This document shows, piece after piece, positions 1 to 7,756 of a stretch of 64,000 nucleotides of DNA (positions are counted from its first letter, which is position 1; every line of letters begins with the position of its first letter). The stretch is from Mesorhizobium sp. (lineage in GTDB: Bacteria > Pseudomonadota > Alphaproteobacteria > Rhizobiales > Rhizobiaceae). The notes beneath the pieces were generated by a model. It made no database searches and was not told the origin of the DNA. It saw only the letters and a program-made list of their open reading frames with translations. The stretch is taken from the NCBI GenBank assembly GCA_004020545.1, contig SAQE01000004.1:124001-188000 (forward strand), written 5' to 3'. A program made the position numbers and the translations under genes.

Positions 1-2
1 CC

Positions 3-476
3 GGCGAAAAGAGCGAGCGTGTCGCAGCACTCGCGCGGGAACTGGTCAAGGCCGGACTGCAGGCGCCTGTCCGCGAGGACATACGCTCGGAAATCTGGGT
101 GAAGCTCTGGGGCAATCTCTCTTTCAACCCGATCTCGGCGCTGACCGGCAGCACGCTTGCGGCAATCGTCGCCGATGACGGCACGCGGGCCGTCGTCCGT
201 TCCATGATGCTTGAGGCACAGGCGATCGGCGAGAGGCTCGGCGTGCGCTTCCCCATCGCCGTCGATAGGCGCATCAAGGGCGCCGGCGATGTCGGCGAGC
301 ACAAGACCTCGATGCTGCAGGATCTCGAACGCGGCCGCCCGATGGAGATCGACGCGCTGGTGGGCGCCGTGCAGGAGCTCGGCCGCCTCACCGGCCAGCC
401 GACGCCGATCATCGACAGCGTGCTGGCGCTGGTGCGGCGGCTTGCCATCGAACGCGGCTGTTATTCCGCCTTGTAG
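3..476 (+). CDS. panE: 2-dehydropantoate 2-reductase, C-terminal part (5' end outside window)
   Basis: The reading frame is already open at the first bases of the window and ends with TAG at 474-476, so only the C-terminal ~157 residues are present. The segment 'KLWGNLSFNPISALTG' and the later 'HKTSMLQDLERGRPMEID' match the C-terminal helical substrate-binding domain of ApbA/PanE ketopantoate reductases, with the conserved Lys-x3-Asn and the Ser-Met-x-Asp-x4-Arg motif. The family reduces ketopantoate to pantoate with NADPH in coenzyme A synthesis. Rhizobia often carry several paralogues, so the exact substrate is inferred. The Rossmann NADPH domain cannot be checked here. Confidence 0.85.
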   Translation, partial: GEKSERVAALARELVKAGLQAPVREDIRSEIWVKLWGNLSFNPISALTGSTLAAIVADDGTRAVVRSMMLEAQAIGERLGVRFPIAVDRRIKGAGDVGEHKTSMLQDLERGRPMEIDALVGAVQELGRLTGQPTPIIDSVLALVRRLAIERGCYSAL

Positions 477-536
477 GTTGTTCTTGTTTTGTTCTAGTCT
501 GATCTTTTGGAAGAACATCCGAAAAAGGGATCAGCC

Positions 537-1173
537 ATGAACGAACAGCCGTGGTTCGGAATCGGCAGGAACGGTCAGGCCCTTTTTCCGATGGGATGAG
601 CCCAACCTGGATCGGAACGACCGGCTGTTCTTTGCCATTCTTGTCGAAAGTGCGATTGCAGATGCGTTGGCGTCGCGCGCCATTGCCTGGCAGCGAGAGC
701 TGGGGCTTGGTGGAAAGCTGGTTCGGGCCAGGCATCTGCATATTTCGCTCCTCATGCTCGGCGATCACGATGGATTGCCAAAACCCCTGGTCGACGCCGC
801 CTGCCGCGCGGGCTCTCTTGTCCGAGCCCAAGCCTTCGATGTCACATTCGACCGTCTGTCGGCCTTTGGTGGTGGCGCGTTGGTTTTGCGCGGTAATAAC
901 GGCATCCCGCCGCTGCAAGCCTTTTGGCGGGCGCTCGCTTCGGTGCTTTCCGACAGCCCGTTGAAGCCTTACGTGCCGAATTCGATCGAGCCGCATGTCA
1001 CGTTGCTGCGCGACAAGGCAAGCGTTGCGAAAGTTGATGAGCGGTCGATCGAGCCCATCGGCTGGACGGTACGCGAGTTCGTGTTGATGCACAGTTTCCT
1101 GCGGAAGGATCGGTATCAGGTCTGCGGGCGCTGGCAATTGGGCGGCAAGGACGATGCGCTGGCCGCTATGTGA
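537..1173 (+). pseudogene. 2'-5' RNA ligase family protein (LigT-like), apparent 5' frameshift
   Basis: Two HxS/T motifs of the 2H phosphoesterase superfamily are visible, 'HLHISLL' and 'HVTLL', spaced as in LigT/2'-5' RNA ligases (cyclic phosphodiesterase or RNA ligase activity). The body runs in one frame to 1173. The only ATG with a Shine-Dalgarno-like sequence (AAAAAGGGA, then ATG at 537) is in another frame and meets a stop at 597-599. Removing one T from the T5 run near 583-588 joins the two into one protein of about 211 residues ('..QALFRWDEPNLDRNDRLFF..'). Without that, the first in-frame start is TTG at 667, which loses the first beta strand. Either a recent frameshift or a sequencing error in a homopolymer. 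Confidence 0.65.
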
Positions 1174-1295
1174 ATGTCTGTTCGCCAACAGGTCGATCGC
1201 TCATGCTGACACGAATTGTCACCTGTCAAGCAGGTCAACGGTGGCAGGCCAGCAGGCGGCGCCCTACCTGAATCCGTCCAAACAAGGAGGAACAC

Positions 1296-1649
1296 ATGAC
1301 CACTGCGGATATTGCCAAGGATTTCACCGAGCTCCTCAAGCAGGGCGACAGCGAGAGCGCTGCCGCGAAGTACAATGCCGACGACATCGTCAGCTACGAA
1401 GCGATGGAAGGGCCGATGGCCGTCTGCAACGGCAAGGAAGCCGTCAAGCAGAAGGGTGAATGGTGGGAAGCGAACCATGAGGTTCACGGCGGCTCGGTCG
1501 AAGGCCCCTATGTCAACGGCGACCAGTTCGCGTTGCGCTTCACATTCGACGTAACGCCCAAGTCTACCGGCAAGCGTGCCTCCATGGACGAGGTTGGCGT
1601 CTATACGGTCAGGAACGGCAAGATCAGCGAAGAGCGCTTCTATTATTGA
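1296..1649 (+). CDS. SnoaL-like / NTF2-fold small protein
   Basis: A 117-residue protein preceded by a strong ribosome binding site (AAGGAGGAA ending 6 bases before the ATG). It has the alpha+beta cone pattern of the SnoaL/NTF2-like superfamily: N-terminal helix 'IAKDFTELLKQGDSESAAAKY', a 'NGKEAVKQKGEWW' helix, then beta strands ending 'DEVGVYTVRNGKISEERFYY'. Members are usually small polyketide-cyclase-like or binding proteins; no catalytic residues identify a reaction here. It stands alone, convergent with the SRPBCC gene downstream. Confidence 0.7.
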   Translation: MTTADIAKDFTELLKQGDSESAAAKYNADDIVSYEAMEGPMAVCNGKEAVKQKGEWWEANHEVHGGSVEGPYVNGDQFALRFTFDVTPKSTGKRASMDEVGVYTVRNGKISEERFYY

Positions 1650-1744
1650 GGCCCGGCCGGCTTCAAGAACTCGCTCGCTTCGCAGCATGATTTGAAAATC
1701 AGGTATGGCGGCCAGGATGATGCCATGGCCGCCACGCCGGCTTC

Positions 1745-2224
1745 TCAAATCGTCTTCACATACTCCCCAAGCTGGTCGGCCACCGTGCCCCAGCCGTCGA
1801 AGAAACCCATCTCCTCATGGTTGTTGCGCGTCGCCTCGTCGCGGTGGATAGCGGTGGCGGTGTAGCGCGTGCCCTTGCCCTCGGACGTCAAGGCGATAAC
1901 CGCGGTGATGAACGGTTCGCCGGACGGCCGGTAGCCCGGCAGCAGCGCGTCCGTCCACACCAGCCGCTCATGCGGCACGATCTCCAGATAGCAGCAGCGG
2001 CGGTCGCTGACCTCTTTTCCGTCGGGCGACTGCATGCGCGTCCGGAACAGGCCGCCGGGCCTGAGATCGATCTCGCAGTCGGTGATGATCCATGGCTTCG
2101 GTGTGAACCATTGCTTGACATGCTCCGGCTTCGTCCAGGCACGCCACAGCAATTCGCGCGGCGCATCCAGGAAGCGCTCCAGCGTCAGGTCCAGCTTCGG
2201 ATTGGGCTTGAACGGATAGCTCAC
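1745..2224 (-). CDS. SRPBCC family protein (AHSA1/START-like fold)
   Basis: The sequence '[26 protein letters not shown]' followed by '[15 protein letters not shown]' and a C-terminal '[16 protein letters not shown]' is the typical pattern of activator-of-Hsp90-ATPase (AHSA1)-like SRPBCC proteins, about 159 residues. The start is taken as GTG at 2224-2222, which overlaps the stop of the upstream ArsR gene as GTGA; a longer open frame reaching 2284 would run back through the ArsR gene and is unlikely. ArsR-SRPBCC two-gene operons are common in rhizobia, the SRPBCC protein being a likely ligand-binding or stress protein; the ligand is unknown. Confidence 0.85.
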   Translation of the reverse strand: MSYPFKPNPKLDLTLERFLDAPRELLWRAWTKPEHVKQWFTPKPWIITDCEIDLRPGGLFRTRMQSPDGKEVSDRRCCYLEIVPHERLVWTDALLPGYRPSGEPFITAVIALTSEGKGTRYTATAIHRDEATRNNHEEMGFFDGWGTVADQLGEYVKTI

Positions 2225-2577
2225 TTTTCTGTCTCCTTGAGGCTCATCACATAGGCGTCGAACCGGTCGAGACGGCGCTCCCACAGCGCCCGCTGTTCGA
2301 CGAGCCAGTCTTCGGCAAGCTTCAGCGGCTCGGGCGCGAGCCTGTAGGTCCTGACGCGGCCGGCCTTTTCCGACTGCACCAGCCCGCAGCCCTCCAGCAC
2401 CTTGAGGTGCTCGACGAAGGAGGGCAGCGCCATCTCGAAGGGCTCGGCCAGTTCGCTGACCGAGGCCGGGCTTCTGTTCAGCAGCTCCACCACACGGCGG
2501 CGTGTCGGATCGGCGAGCGCGCGAAAGATGCCATCGATCGGCGGCGCGCTCTGGCTGGTAGTCTCAAGGCTGATCAT
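2221..2577 (-). CDS. ArsR-family winged-helix transcriptional regulator
   Basis: A 118-residue protein with an ArsR winged helix: '[20 protein letters not shown]' (helices 1-2), '[20 protein letters not shown]' (recognition region) and '[16 protein letters not shown]' (wing). No metal-binding cysteine motif (ELCVCDL) is present, so it belongs to the non-metal SdpR-like group that pairs with SRPBCC genes. It is first in a two-gene operon with a GTGA overlap. An imperfect palindrome 28 bases upstream of the start is the likely autoregulatory operator. Confidence 0.88.
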   Translation of the reverse strand: MISLETTSQSAPPIDGIFRALADPTRRRVVELLNRSPASVSELAEPFEMALPSFVEHLKVLEGCGLVQSEKAGRVRTYRLAPEPLKLAEDWLVEQRALWERRLDRFDAYVMSLKETEK

Positions 2578-2605
2578 TGGCCATTGGCTCCTTGCGGCTT
2601 CGGAT

Positions 2606-2631
2606 AATACTTAGGAAAAAACCTTAGTATT
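2606..2631 (-). promoter_or_regulatory. Candidate ArsR operator (palindrome)
   Basis: AATACTTAGG (2606-2615) and CCTTAGTATT (2622-2631) form an inverted repeat with 9 of 10 positions paired around an A6 spacer. It lies just upstream of the ArsR/SRPBCC operon in an otherwise GC-rich region, where an ArsR dimer could block the promoter. The function is inferred from position and symmetry. Confidence 0.55.
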
Positions 2632-2730
2632 GGCAAGAGCCAAAATCCGGACCGCTGAAACACGCTGGCAAAGCGGGCAGGGCGGGCCTACGTTCGCGTC
2701 AGATTCGCAATCTCATGTCCGAGGTCTGTC

Positions 2731-3078
2731 TTGACGATTACCATGTACGGCATCACCACCTGCGACACGATCAAGAAGGCGCGCGTATGGCTGGAGAGCC
2801 ACGGCGTGCCGTATCGTTTTCATGACTACCGGGCCGAAGGGATCGAGGCGGAAAGGCTGAAAGACTGGGTCGGCAAGATTGGCTGGGAAAAGCTGCTCAA
2901 CAAGGGAAGCACCACGTTCCGCGAGCTGCCGGAGAAGGACAAGGAAGCACTCAACGAGAAGAAGGCCAAGGCGCTGATGCTTGCCAAGCCGACCATGATC
3001 AAGCGCCCCGTGCTTGAGGTCGGTGACCGTATCCTGGTTGGGTTTAAGGCGGACGTTTACGAGGAGGCGGTGAAGTAG
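2731..3078 (+). CDS. ArsC/Spx-family reductase (YffB-like)
   Basis: A 115-residue thioredoxin-fold protein opening 'MTITMYGITTCDTIKKARVWL', i.e. the ArsC-family Cys with a following Asp-Thr-x-Lys-Lys-Ala, and ending with 'TMIKRPVLEVGDRILVGF', the conserved Arg-Pro/cis-Pro region. This is the YffB branch of the arsenate reductase family, thought to be a glutathione-dependent thiol reductase; arsenate activity is not implied. The start is TTG at 2731 (giving the family's usual MTI- opening) or ATG at 2743; neither has a strong Shine-Dalgarno sequence. Confidence 0.85.
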   Translation: MTITMYGITTCDTIKKARVWLESHGVPYRFHDYRAEGIEAERLKDWVGKIGWEKLLNKGSTTFRELPEKDKEALNEKKAKALMLAKPTMIKRPVLEVGDRILVGFKADVYEEAVK

Positions 3079-3101
3079 GGTAGCGGGACAGCGAAGCTGC
3101 C

Positions 3102-3283
3102 AATCTCCCCCGTGCGGGAGAGATGGCCGGCAGGCCAGAGGGGGGTGTGAAGGAACGCGACGTTGGTCGAACCTGTTCCAACGCGAGCCTGCATCAGCGT
3201 GCTGCAGCAACTGGTTGAGAGGTCGGAGGGACAGCACTCCCCTCTGCCCCGCCGGGCATCTCCTCCGGCAGAGGGGGGAGATC
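3102..3283. repeat. Rhizobial palindromic repeat pair (CTCCCCC/GGGGGAG type)
   Basis: The intergenic stretch begins AATCTCCCCCGTGCGGGAGA and ends with the inverted counterpart ..GCAGAGGGGGGAGAT, each half carrying an internal hairpin around GGCCGGCAGGCC or CCCCGCCGGGC. The two halves face each other over ~180 bases. Related copies lie at 6292-6394, 19110-19140 and, within a coding region, at 35698-35862. Confidence 0.7.
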
Positions 3284-3329
3284 GGGCGTCACGTCGGCCT
3301 TCGCAAATCGCGAGCGTTGCGCGAGCCCT

Positions 3330-3683
3330 TCACGCCCGCCGTAAATACCCCATCAGCGCCACCGCATTGTTGTGCGCCTCGTCATGCGCGCCGTAGAGCA
3401 GCGTCACCTTGCCCTCGCGCAACAGGTCATGCAGCTCCGCCACCGCCTTCTCGTTGCGGTCGAGCTCGGCGTGGTACCGCTTCTGAAATTCCGCCCAGCG
3501 GTCCGGCTCATGCCCGAACCATTTGCGCAGTTCGTCGCTCGGCGCGATGTCCTTTAGCCACAGCGTCAGCGCGGCGTCTTTCTTGCTGACCCCGCGCGGC
3601 CAGATGCGGTCGACCAGCACCCGCTGTCCGTCGGCCTTCGCCGGCGCCTCGTAGACGCGCTTCACCGCGATGTCGAAGGCCAT
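3330..3683 (-). CDS. DUF488 family protein (YeaO-like)
   Basis: A 117-residue protein with the DUF488 signature 'VKRVYEAPAKADGQRVLVDRIWPRGVSK', 'LWLKDIAPSDELRKWFGHEP' and C-terminal 'LLYGAHDEAHNNAVAL'. The family is common in proteobacteria and has no established reaction. Its start ATG at 3683 is 19 bases downstream of the aminopeptidase gene's stop on the same strand, so the two may be co-transcribed. Confidence 0.88.
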   Translation of the reverse strand: MAFDIAVKRVYEAPAKADGQRVLVDRIWPRGVSKKDAALTLWLKDIAPSDELRKWFGHEPDRWAEFQKRYHAELDRNEKAVAELHDLLREGKVTLLYGAHDEAHNNAVALMGYLRRA

Positions 3684-3702
3684 CGCACCTCCGCTGAACC
3701 CG

Positions 3703-4974
3703 TCAGGCCCACTCGCCCTTGCGCATCACCGGCACGCGGCTTCCGTCCTTGCCGAGGCCGTCGATGTCGATCTTGTCCGAGCCGATCATCCAGTCGATGT
3801 GAATGAAACTCTTGTTGCCGCCGCGCTCGGCGATCTCGTCCTGGCTGAGCGAAGCGCCGTTGACGAAGCACTTCGAATAGCACTGTCCGAGCGCGATATG
3901 GCAGGCGGCGTTCTCGTCGAACAGCGTGTTGAAGAACAAAAGCCCACTCTTCGAGATCGGCGAGGAATGCGGCACCAGCGCCACTTCGCCGAGACGGCGC
4001 GCGCCCTCATCGGTGTCGAGCACCTTTTTCAACACGTCCTCGCCCTTCGAGGCCTTGGCCTCGACGATCCGCCCGCCTTCGAAGCGCACCGAGATATCGT
4101 CGATCAGCGTGCCCTGGTAGGAGAGCGGCTTGGTCGAGGAGACGTGGCCTTCGACCCGCCTTGCATGCGGTGTGGTGAAGACCTCCTCGGTCGGGATGTT
4201 CGGATTGCAGGTGATGCCGTTCTTCGCCGTCGAAGCGCCGCCCATCCATTCATGGCCCTCCGCCAGTCCGACGGTCAGGTCGGTTCCCGGTCCGCTGAAA
4301 TGCAGCGCGTGGAAATTGTGCTCGTTCAGCCATTTCGTTCGCTCGGCCAGGGCCGCGTTATGCGCCTTCCAATTGCCGATCGGATCCTCGACGTCGACGC
4401 GCGAAGCCGAGAAGATGGCGTCGGCGAGCTTGACCACGGCGACGTCGTCCGGCTCGCCCGGAAACACTTGGCGAGCCCAGGCGAGATCGGGATAGGCGAC
4501 GATGTTCCAGTTGATGTCGAAGCCGGTGATCTTTTCCAGTGCCGGCTGGTAGGCGATCGAGTTCGCCTTGTTGGCGCGCGCCACTTTGGCCGGGTCCTGC
4601 GCCGATAAGAGCGACGGATCCTCGCCGCGCACCGCGAGCCGCGCCGCATTGTTGGCGAAGGCTTTCGCCATGCCTTCATAGAGCCAGCCGGCGGCGCGGT
4701 CGAAGCCGGCATCAGTGCCGTAGCGGAAGCGCGCCAGCGTGATCTCGTCGTCGTTGAAGATCGGCGTCACCAGCCCGGCGCCGGCTTTGTAGGCATGCTC
4801 GACGATGCGCCTGGTCAGCGGCAGCGCCGCGATCGACGAGGTCAGCACAAGATCCTGTCCAGGCTGCAGCTGCAGCCCGACCTTGACCGCGACTTCGGCC
4901 AGCCTGTCGAGCTTCACCGGGTCGATCGTTGCTGAGACGCCGCGCGAATGTGTGGTCATGATCCTGCCTGCCAT
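3703..4974 (-). CDS. Aminopeptidase, peptidase family M29
   Basis: A 423-residue protein with M29 (aminopeptidase T/AmpS) features: N-terminal 'KLDRLAEVAVKVGLQLQPGQD', the metal-ligand region 'NIPTEEVFTTPH' near residue 263, 'VALVPHSSPIS' near 333, 'ENAACHIALG' near 360 and 'SFIHIDWMIGS' near 390, which together supply the Glu, His and Asp ligands of the two-metal centre. These enzymes remove N-terminal residues from peptides in the cytoplasm. The start may be ATG at 4974 or the downstream ATG at 4959; neither has a convincing ribosome binding site. Confidence 0.92.
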   Translation of the reverse strand: MAGRIMTTHSRGVSATIDPVKLDRLAEVAVKVGLQLQPGQDLVLTSSIAALPLTRRIVEHAYKAGAGLVTPIFNDDEITLARFRYGTDAGFDRAAGWLYEGMAKAFANNAARLAVRGEDPSLLSAQDPAKVARANKANSIAYQPALEKITGFDINWNIVAYPDLAWARQVFPGEPDDVAVVKLADAIFSASRVDVEDPIGNWKAHNAALAERTKWLNEHNFHALHFSGPGTDLTVGLAEGHEWMGGASTAKNGITCNPNIPTEEVFTTPHARRVEGHVSSTKPLSYQGTLIDDISVRFEGGRIVEAKASKGEDVLKKVLDTDEGARRLGEVALVPHSSPISKSGLLFFNTLFDENAACHIALGQCYSKCFVNGASLSQDEIAERGGNKSFIHIDWMIGSDKIDIDGLGKDGSRVPVMRKGEWA

Positions 4975-5043
4975 TGTGTTGGGGTCTGGTCCTTACATAG
5001 ACCGGCACCGTTGGCCTTTCCACCGCGATCGACTGGGGCCTGT

Positions 5044-5958
5044 TCAGGCGGCGCTGTCCAGCGCCCTGAATTGCGCCATCGTCGCCGCGATCTCCTCGCG
5101 GATCCAGGCCTTGAAGTCGCGCACCTTGCGGCTCTCGCTCTTGGTGGCCGACGTCACCATCCAGTAGCCGAGCCCGCTCTCGGCGCGCACGCCGAAAGGC
5201 GCGACAAGGCGGCCATCGGCGAGCGCATCGGCCGTCAGCAACTGCCAGGCGAGCATCACGCCATGGCCGGCGATCGCCGATTCCAGGCAAAGCATCGGGT
5301 CGGTGAAGCGCGCACCTTTCAGGAATGTGACCGGCTCCACCCCTGCCGCCTCGAACCAGCTTTCCCAACTGATCATCGCCCGCTCGTCGGTGATGGCGCA
5401 GGTCTGGGCCAGGTCCGCGATCGACTTGAGCTTGGCCGCGATCGAGGGCGCGCAGACCGGAAATACCTCCTGCGCCAGCAGCAGTTCCGCCCGGCCGCCA
5501 GGCCATTTGCCGTCGCCAAGCCGGATGGCGATGTCGATGTCGGAATGATCGAGGTCGGCGATCCGAGCGGAAGCGTCGATGCGCAGCAGGACGTTGGGGT
5601 GGCGGGCGAAATGCCGCGACAGCCTTGGCAGCAGCCATTTCGAGGCGAAGGCTGGCGCCACCGACACCACCAGCGTGCACTCGCTCGCTTCGCCGGCCAG
5701 CGCCACCGCTTGGATGAGCTCGCGAAAGCCGGCGCTTAGCCGGGCTGTGAAGACGGTGCCGAATTCCGTCGGCACCAGTCCTGCAGGCGTCCGTTCGAAC
5801 AGCGCCTGGTCAAGCTGCTTTTCGGTGCGCTTGATCTGCTGGCTGACCGCGCTGACCGAGACATTGAGCTCGGCGGCCGCAGCCGCAAGCGAGCCTAGTC
5901 GGGCGACGGTCTCCACTGCGCGCAGGCCGTTCAAATGGACGCGGTTCAGCATTGCCAT
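5044..5958 (-). CDS. LysR-family transcriptional regulator (GcvA-like)
   Basis: A 304-residue protein with an N-terminal LysR HTH ('LRAVETVARLGSLAAAAAEL', 'SVSAVSQQIKRTEKQL') and a C-terminal LysR substrate domain ('VVSVAPAFASKWLLPRLSRF'-like pattern, 'DIDIAIRLGDG'). The phrase 'APAFASKWLLPRL' is typical of the GcvA-type subgroup. It is divergent from a small gene at 6056 and 69 bases upstream of the aminopeptidase on the same strand. The regulated gene is not evident. Confidence 0.9.
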   Translation of the reverse strand: MAMLNRVHLNGLRAVETVARLGSLAAAAAELNVSVSAVSQQIKRTEKQLDQALFERTPAGLVPTEFGTVFTARLSAGFRELIQAVALAGEASECTLVVSVAPAFASKWLLPRLSRHFARHPNVLLRIDASARIADLDHSDIDIAIRLGDGKWPGGRAELLLAQEVFPVCAPSIAAKLKSIADLAQTCAITDERAMISWESWFEAAGVEPVTFLKGARFTDPMLCLESAIAGHGVMLAWQLLTADALADGRLVAPFGVRAESGLGYWMVTSATKSESRKVRDFKAWIREEIAATMAQFRALDSAA

Positions 5959-6055
5959 TCAGTTTTTCTAAACTGGTAGGGCCGAAATCTCAATTGAAAC
6001 CTGGCGAGGAAAGTCGGATTTTGGCTAGTGCAGGTCAGACCTTGGAGGCAATCCA

Positions 6056-6262
6056 ATGAAGATTTTATCTTTGCTGAGGGGGCTTTCCGGCACCGCGCCG
6101 ATAAAGGACCGGTATGATGACGGCGAGATCGCCCGCTGGGTCGTCGACCCGTTGTCGCATCCGGTGCTCGACACCATGTCGGAACGCGAGCTCGGCGACA
6201 TGCCGTTCCGGCTGACCGCCGGCCGCACGGCCTACGAGACGGCAGGAGCGGGGTGCCGCTAA
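6056..6262 (+). CDS. Small hypothetical protein, 68 residues
   Basis: Starts at an ATG preceded by TTGGAGGCA (6042-6050), a well-placed Shine-Dalgarno sequence. It lies 97 bases from the divergent LysR gene. The sequence contains 'DRYDDGEIARWVVDPLSHPV' and 'MSERELGDMPFRL'; the Ser-Glu-Arg-Glu-Leu-x-Asp pattern resembles the C-terminus of DUF1127-type small rhizobial proteins, but the match is too short to assign. The 3' end runs into a palindromic repeat region. Possibly a target of the LysR regulator. Confidence 0.55.
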   Translation: MKILSLLRGLSGTAPIKDRYDDGEIARWVVDPLSHPVLDTMSERELGDMPFRLTAGRTAYETAGAGCR

Positions 6263-6291
6263 ACTATTAGCCTCTTCAGTGCAGCGAGGCC

Positions 6292-6394
6292 CACCTTCTC
6301 CCCGTGGAGGAGAAGAGGTTGGCGCTGGCGTCGACAGTCTCCTCTCTCCCCGGGAGAGGTCAGCCGAGCGAAGCGGAGGCTGGGTGAGGGGGCG
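6292..6394. repeat. Rhizobial palindromic repeat (CTTCTCCCC type)
   Basis: CACCTTCTCCCCGTGGAGGAGAAGAGG forms one hairpin, followed by CTCTCCCCGGGAGAG and a CAGCCGAGCGAAGCGGAGGCTGG hairpin. These are abundant intergenic repeat motifs in rhizobial genomes. A related hairpin occurs at 45417-45447. It fills most of the gap between the small gene at 6056 and the MFS gene. Confidence 0.6.
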
Positions 6395-6474
6395 TCGCGA
6401 CCCGGCGGCCCAAGCCTGGCTGGCCCAAGGCAAGCGCATTGTTTCGCCTGCGCACACACCTATGTTGCGCTGCA

Positions 6475-7635
6475 ATGAACGTCCCTTCGCCATCCCCTTT
6501 GCGTTTAGCATTTGCCGGCATGGCAGCTCTTGCCGTCGCCATGGGCATCGGCCGCTTCGTCTACACGCCGATCCTGCCCGGCATGATGAAGGACCTGCAT
6601 CTGACGCCGGCCGATGCCGGCTGGATCGCCTCCGCCAACTATCTCGGCTATCTCATCGGCGCGCTTGCCGCTGCCGGCGGCTGGGCGCATGGCCGCGAGC
6701 GCCTGCTGATGTTCGTGAGCTTCGCCGCCAGCGCCGCGCTCGCCGGGCTGATGGGGCTGAACGAGACGATGGCGGCTTTTCTCGTTATCCGCTTTCTCGC
6801 TGGCCTCGCCAGCGCCTTTGTCATGGTGTTCATGTCGTCGATCGTCTTCAGCCATCTCGCCGAAGCAGGCCGGGGCGACCTGCAGGCGCTGCATTTCGGC
6901 GGCGTTGGCTTGGGCATCGCGGCATCCTCTGCGCTGTTGGCCATCCTCGTCACCGCTCATTCCGGCTGGGCGGCCGGTTGGCTATGGTCGGGAGCGATTT
7001 CCGTGGCTGGGCTGCTTCTGGTCGCGTCCCTCGCGGGCTCCGCCACGCCCGCCAACGGCGTCGATGGCCCTGAGCCGGCGTTGCCGAAGGACAGATCGCT
7101 GACGAAGATGATCCTTGCCTACGGGCTGTTCGGCTTCGGCTATGTGGTGACGGCCACTTTCCTTGTCGCCATCGTTCGCCAAGGCGGCGGCGGACGCGTC
7201 TTCGAGGCCGCTGTCTGGATGGTCACCGGCCTCGCCGGTTTCCCATCCATATGGCTATGGCAGAGGTTTTCCGTCCGGGTCGGACTTTATGCCGCTTACG
7301 CCGTCAGCTGCCTGGTCGAGGTGGTCGGCGTCACAGCCAGCGTCGTCGTCAAAGGATTCACCGGGCCGCTGCTCGCCGGCGTGCTGCTCGGCGGCACCTT
7401 CATCGCCATCACCGCGCTCGGGCTGCAGGCGGGAAGGCAGCTTGCGCCGCGGGCGCCGCGCCGCATCTTCGCGGTCATGACCGCCGCCTTCGGCCTCGGC
7501 CAGATCGTCGGTCCGGTTGCCGCCGGCCTGCTCGCGCAGGCGTCGGGCAACTACGTGCTTGCCTCGGCCATGGCGGCTGCCGCTCTGCTGGTTTCCGGCG
7601 TCATTGCCTGGACGGCGGCGCCAAAATCGCCATGA
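6475..7635 (+). CDS. MFS transporter, YbfB/YjiJ-like
   Basis: About 386 residues with 12 hydrophobic segments. It opens 'LRLAFAGMAALAVAMGIGRF', then 'YTPILPGMM', the hallmark of the YbfB/YjiJ MFS group. A frame-open extension back to TTG 6439 exists, but the ATG at 6475 fits the family N-terminus. Substrate unknown; a proton-driven exporter in the inner membrane is likely. Confidence 0.85.
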   Translation: MNVPSPSPLRLAFAGMAALAVAMGIGRFVYTPILPGMMKDLHLTPADAGWIASANYLGYLIGALAAAGGWAHGRERLLMFVSFAASAALAGLMGLNETMAAFLVIRFLAGLASAFVMVFMSSIVFSHLAEAGRGDLQALHFGGVGLGIAASSALLAILVTAHSGWAAGWLWSGAISVAGLLLVASLAGSATPANGVDGPEPALPKDRSLTKMILAYGLFGFGYVVTATFLVAIVRQGGGGRVFEAAVWMVTGLAGFPSIWLWQRFSVRVGLYAAYAVSCLVEVVGVTASVVVKGFTGPLLAGVLLGGTFIAITALGLQAGRQLAPRAPRRIFAVMTAAFGLGQIVGPVAAGLLAQASGNYVLASAMAAAALLVSGVIAWTAAPKSP

Positions 7636-7756
7636 TTATGGTCTTGCTCGGTGCCAGGCATCGGGCAGGGCATTTTCTTTCCCACTAATGTGTGAACTTA
7701 TGCCCGCCGAACAGCAACGCCGCTGATTTGCGGTCAGACCGAGGAAACCCGCCACA

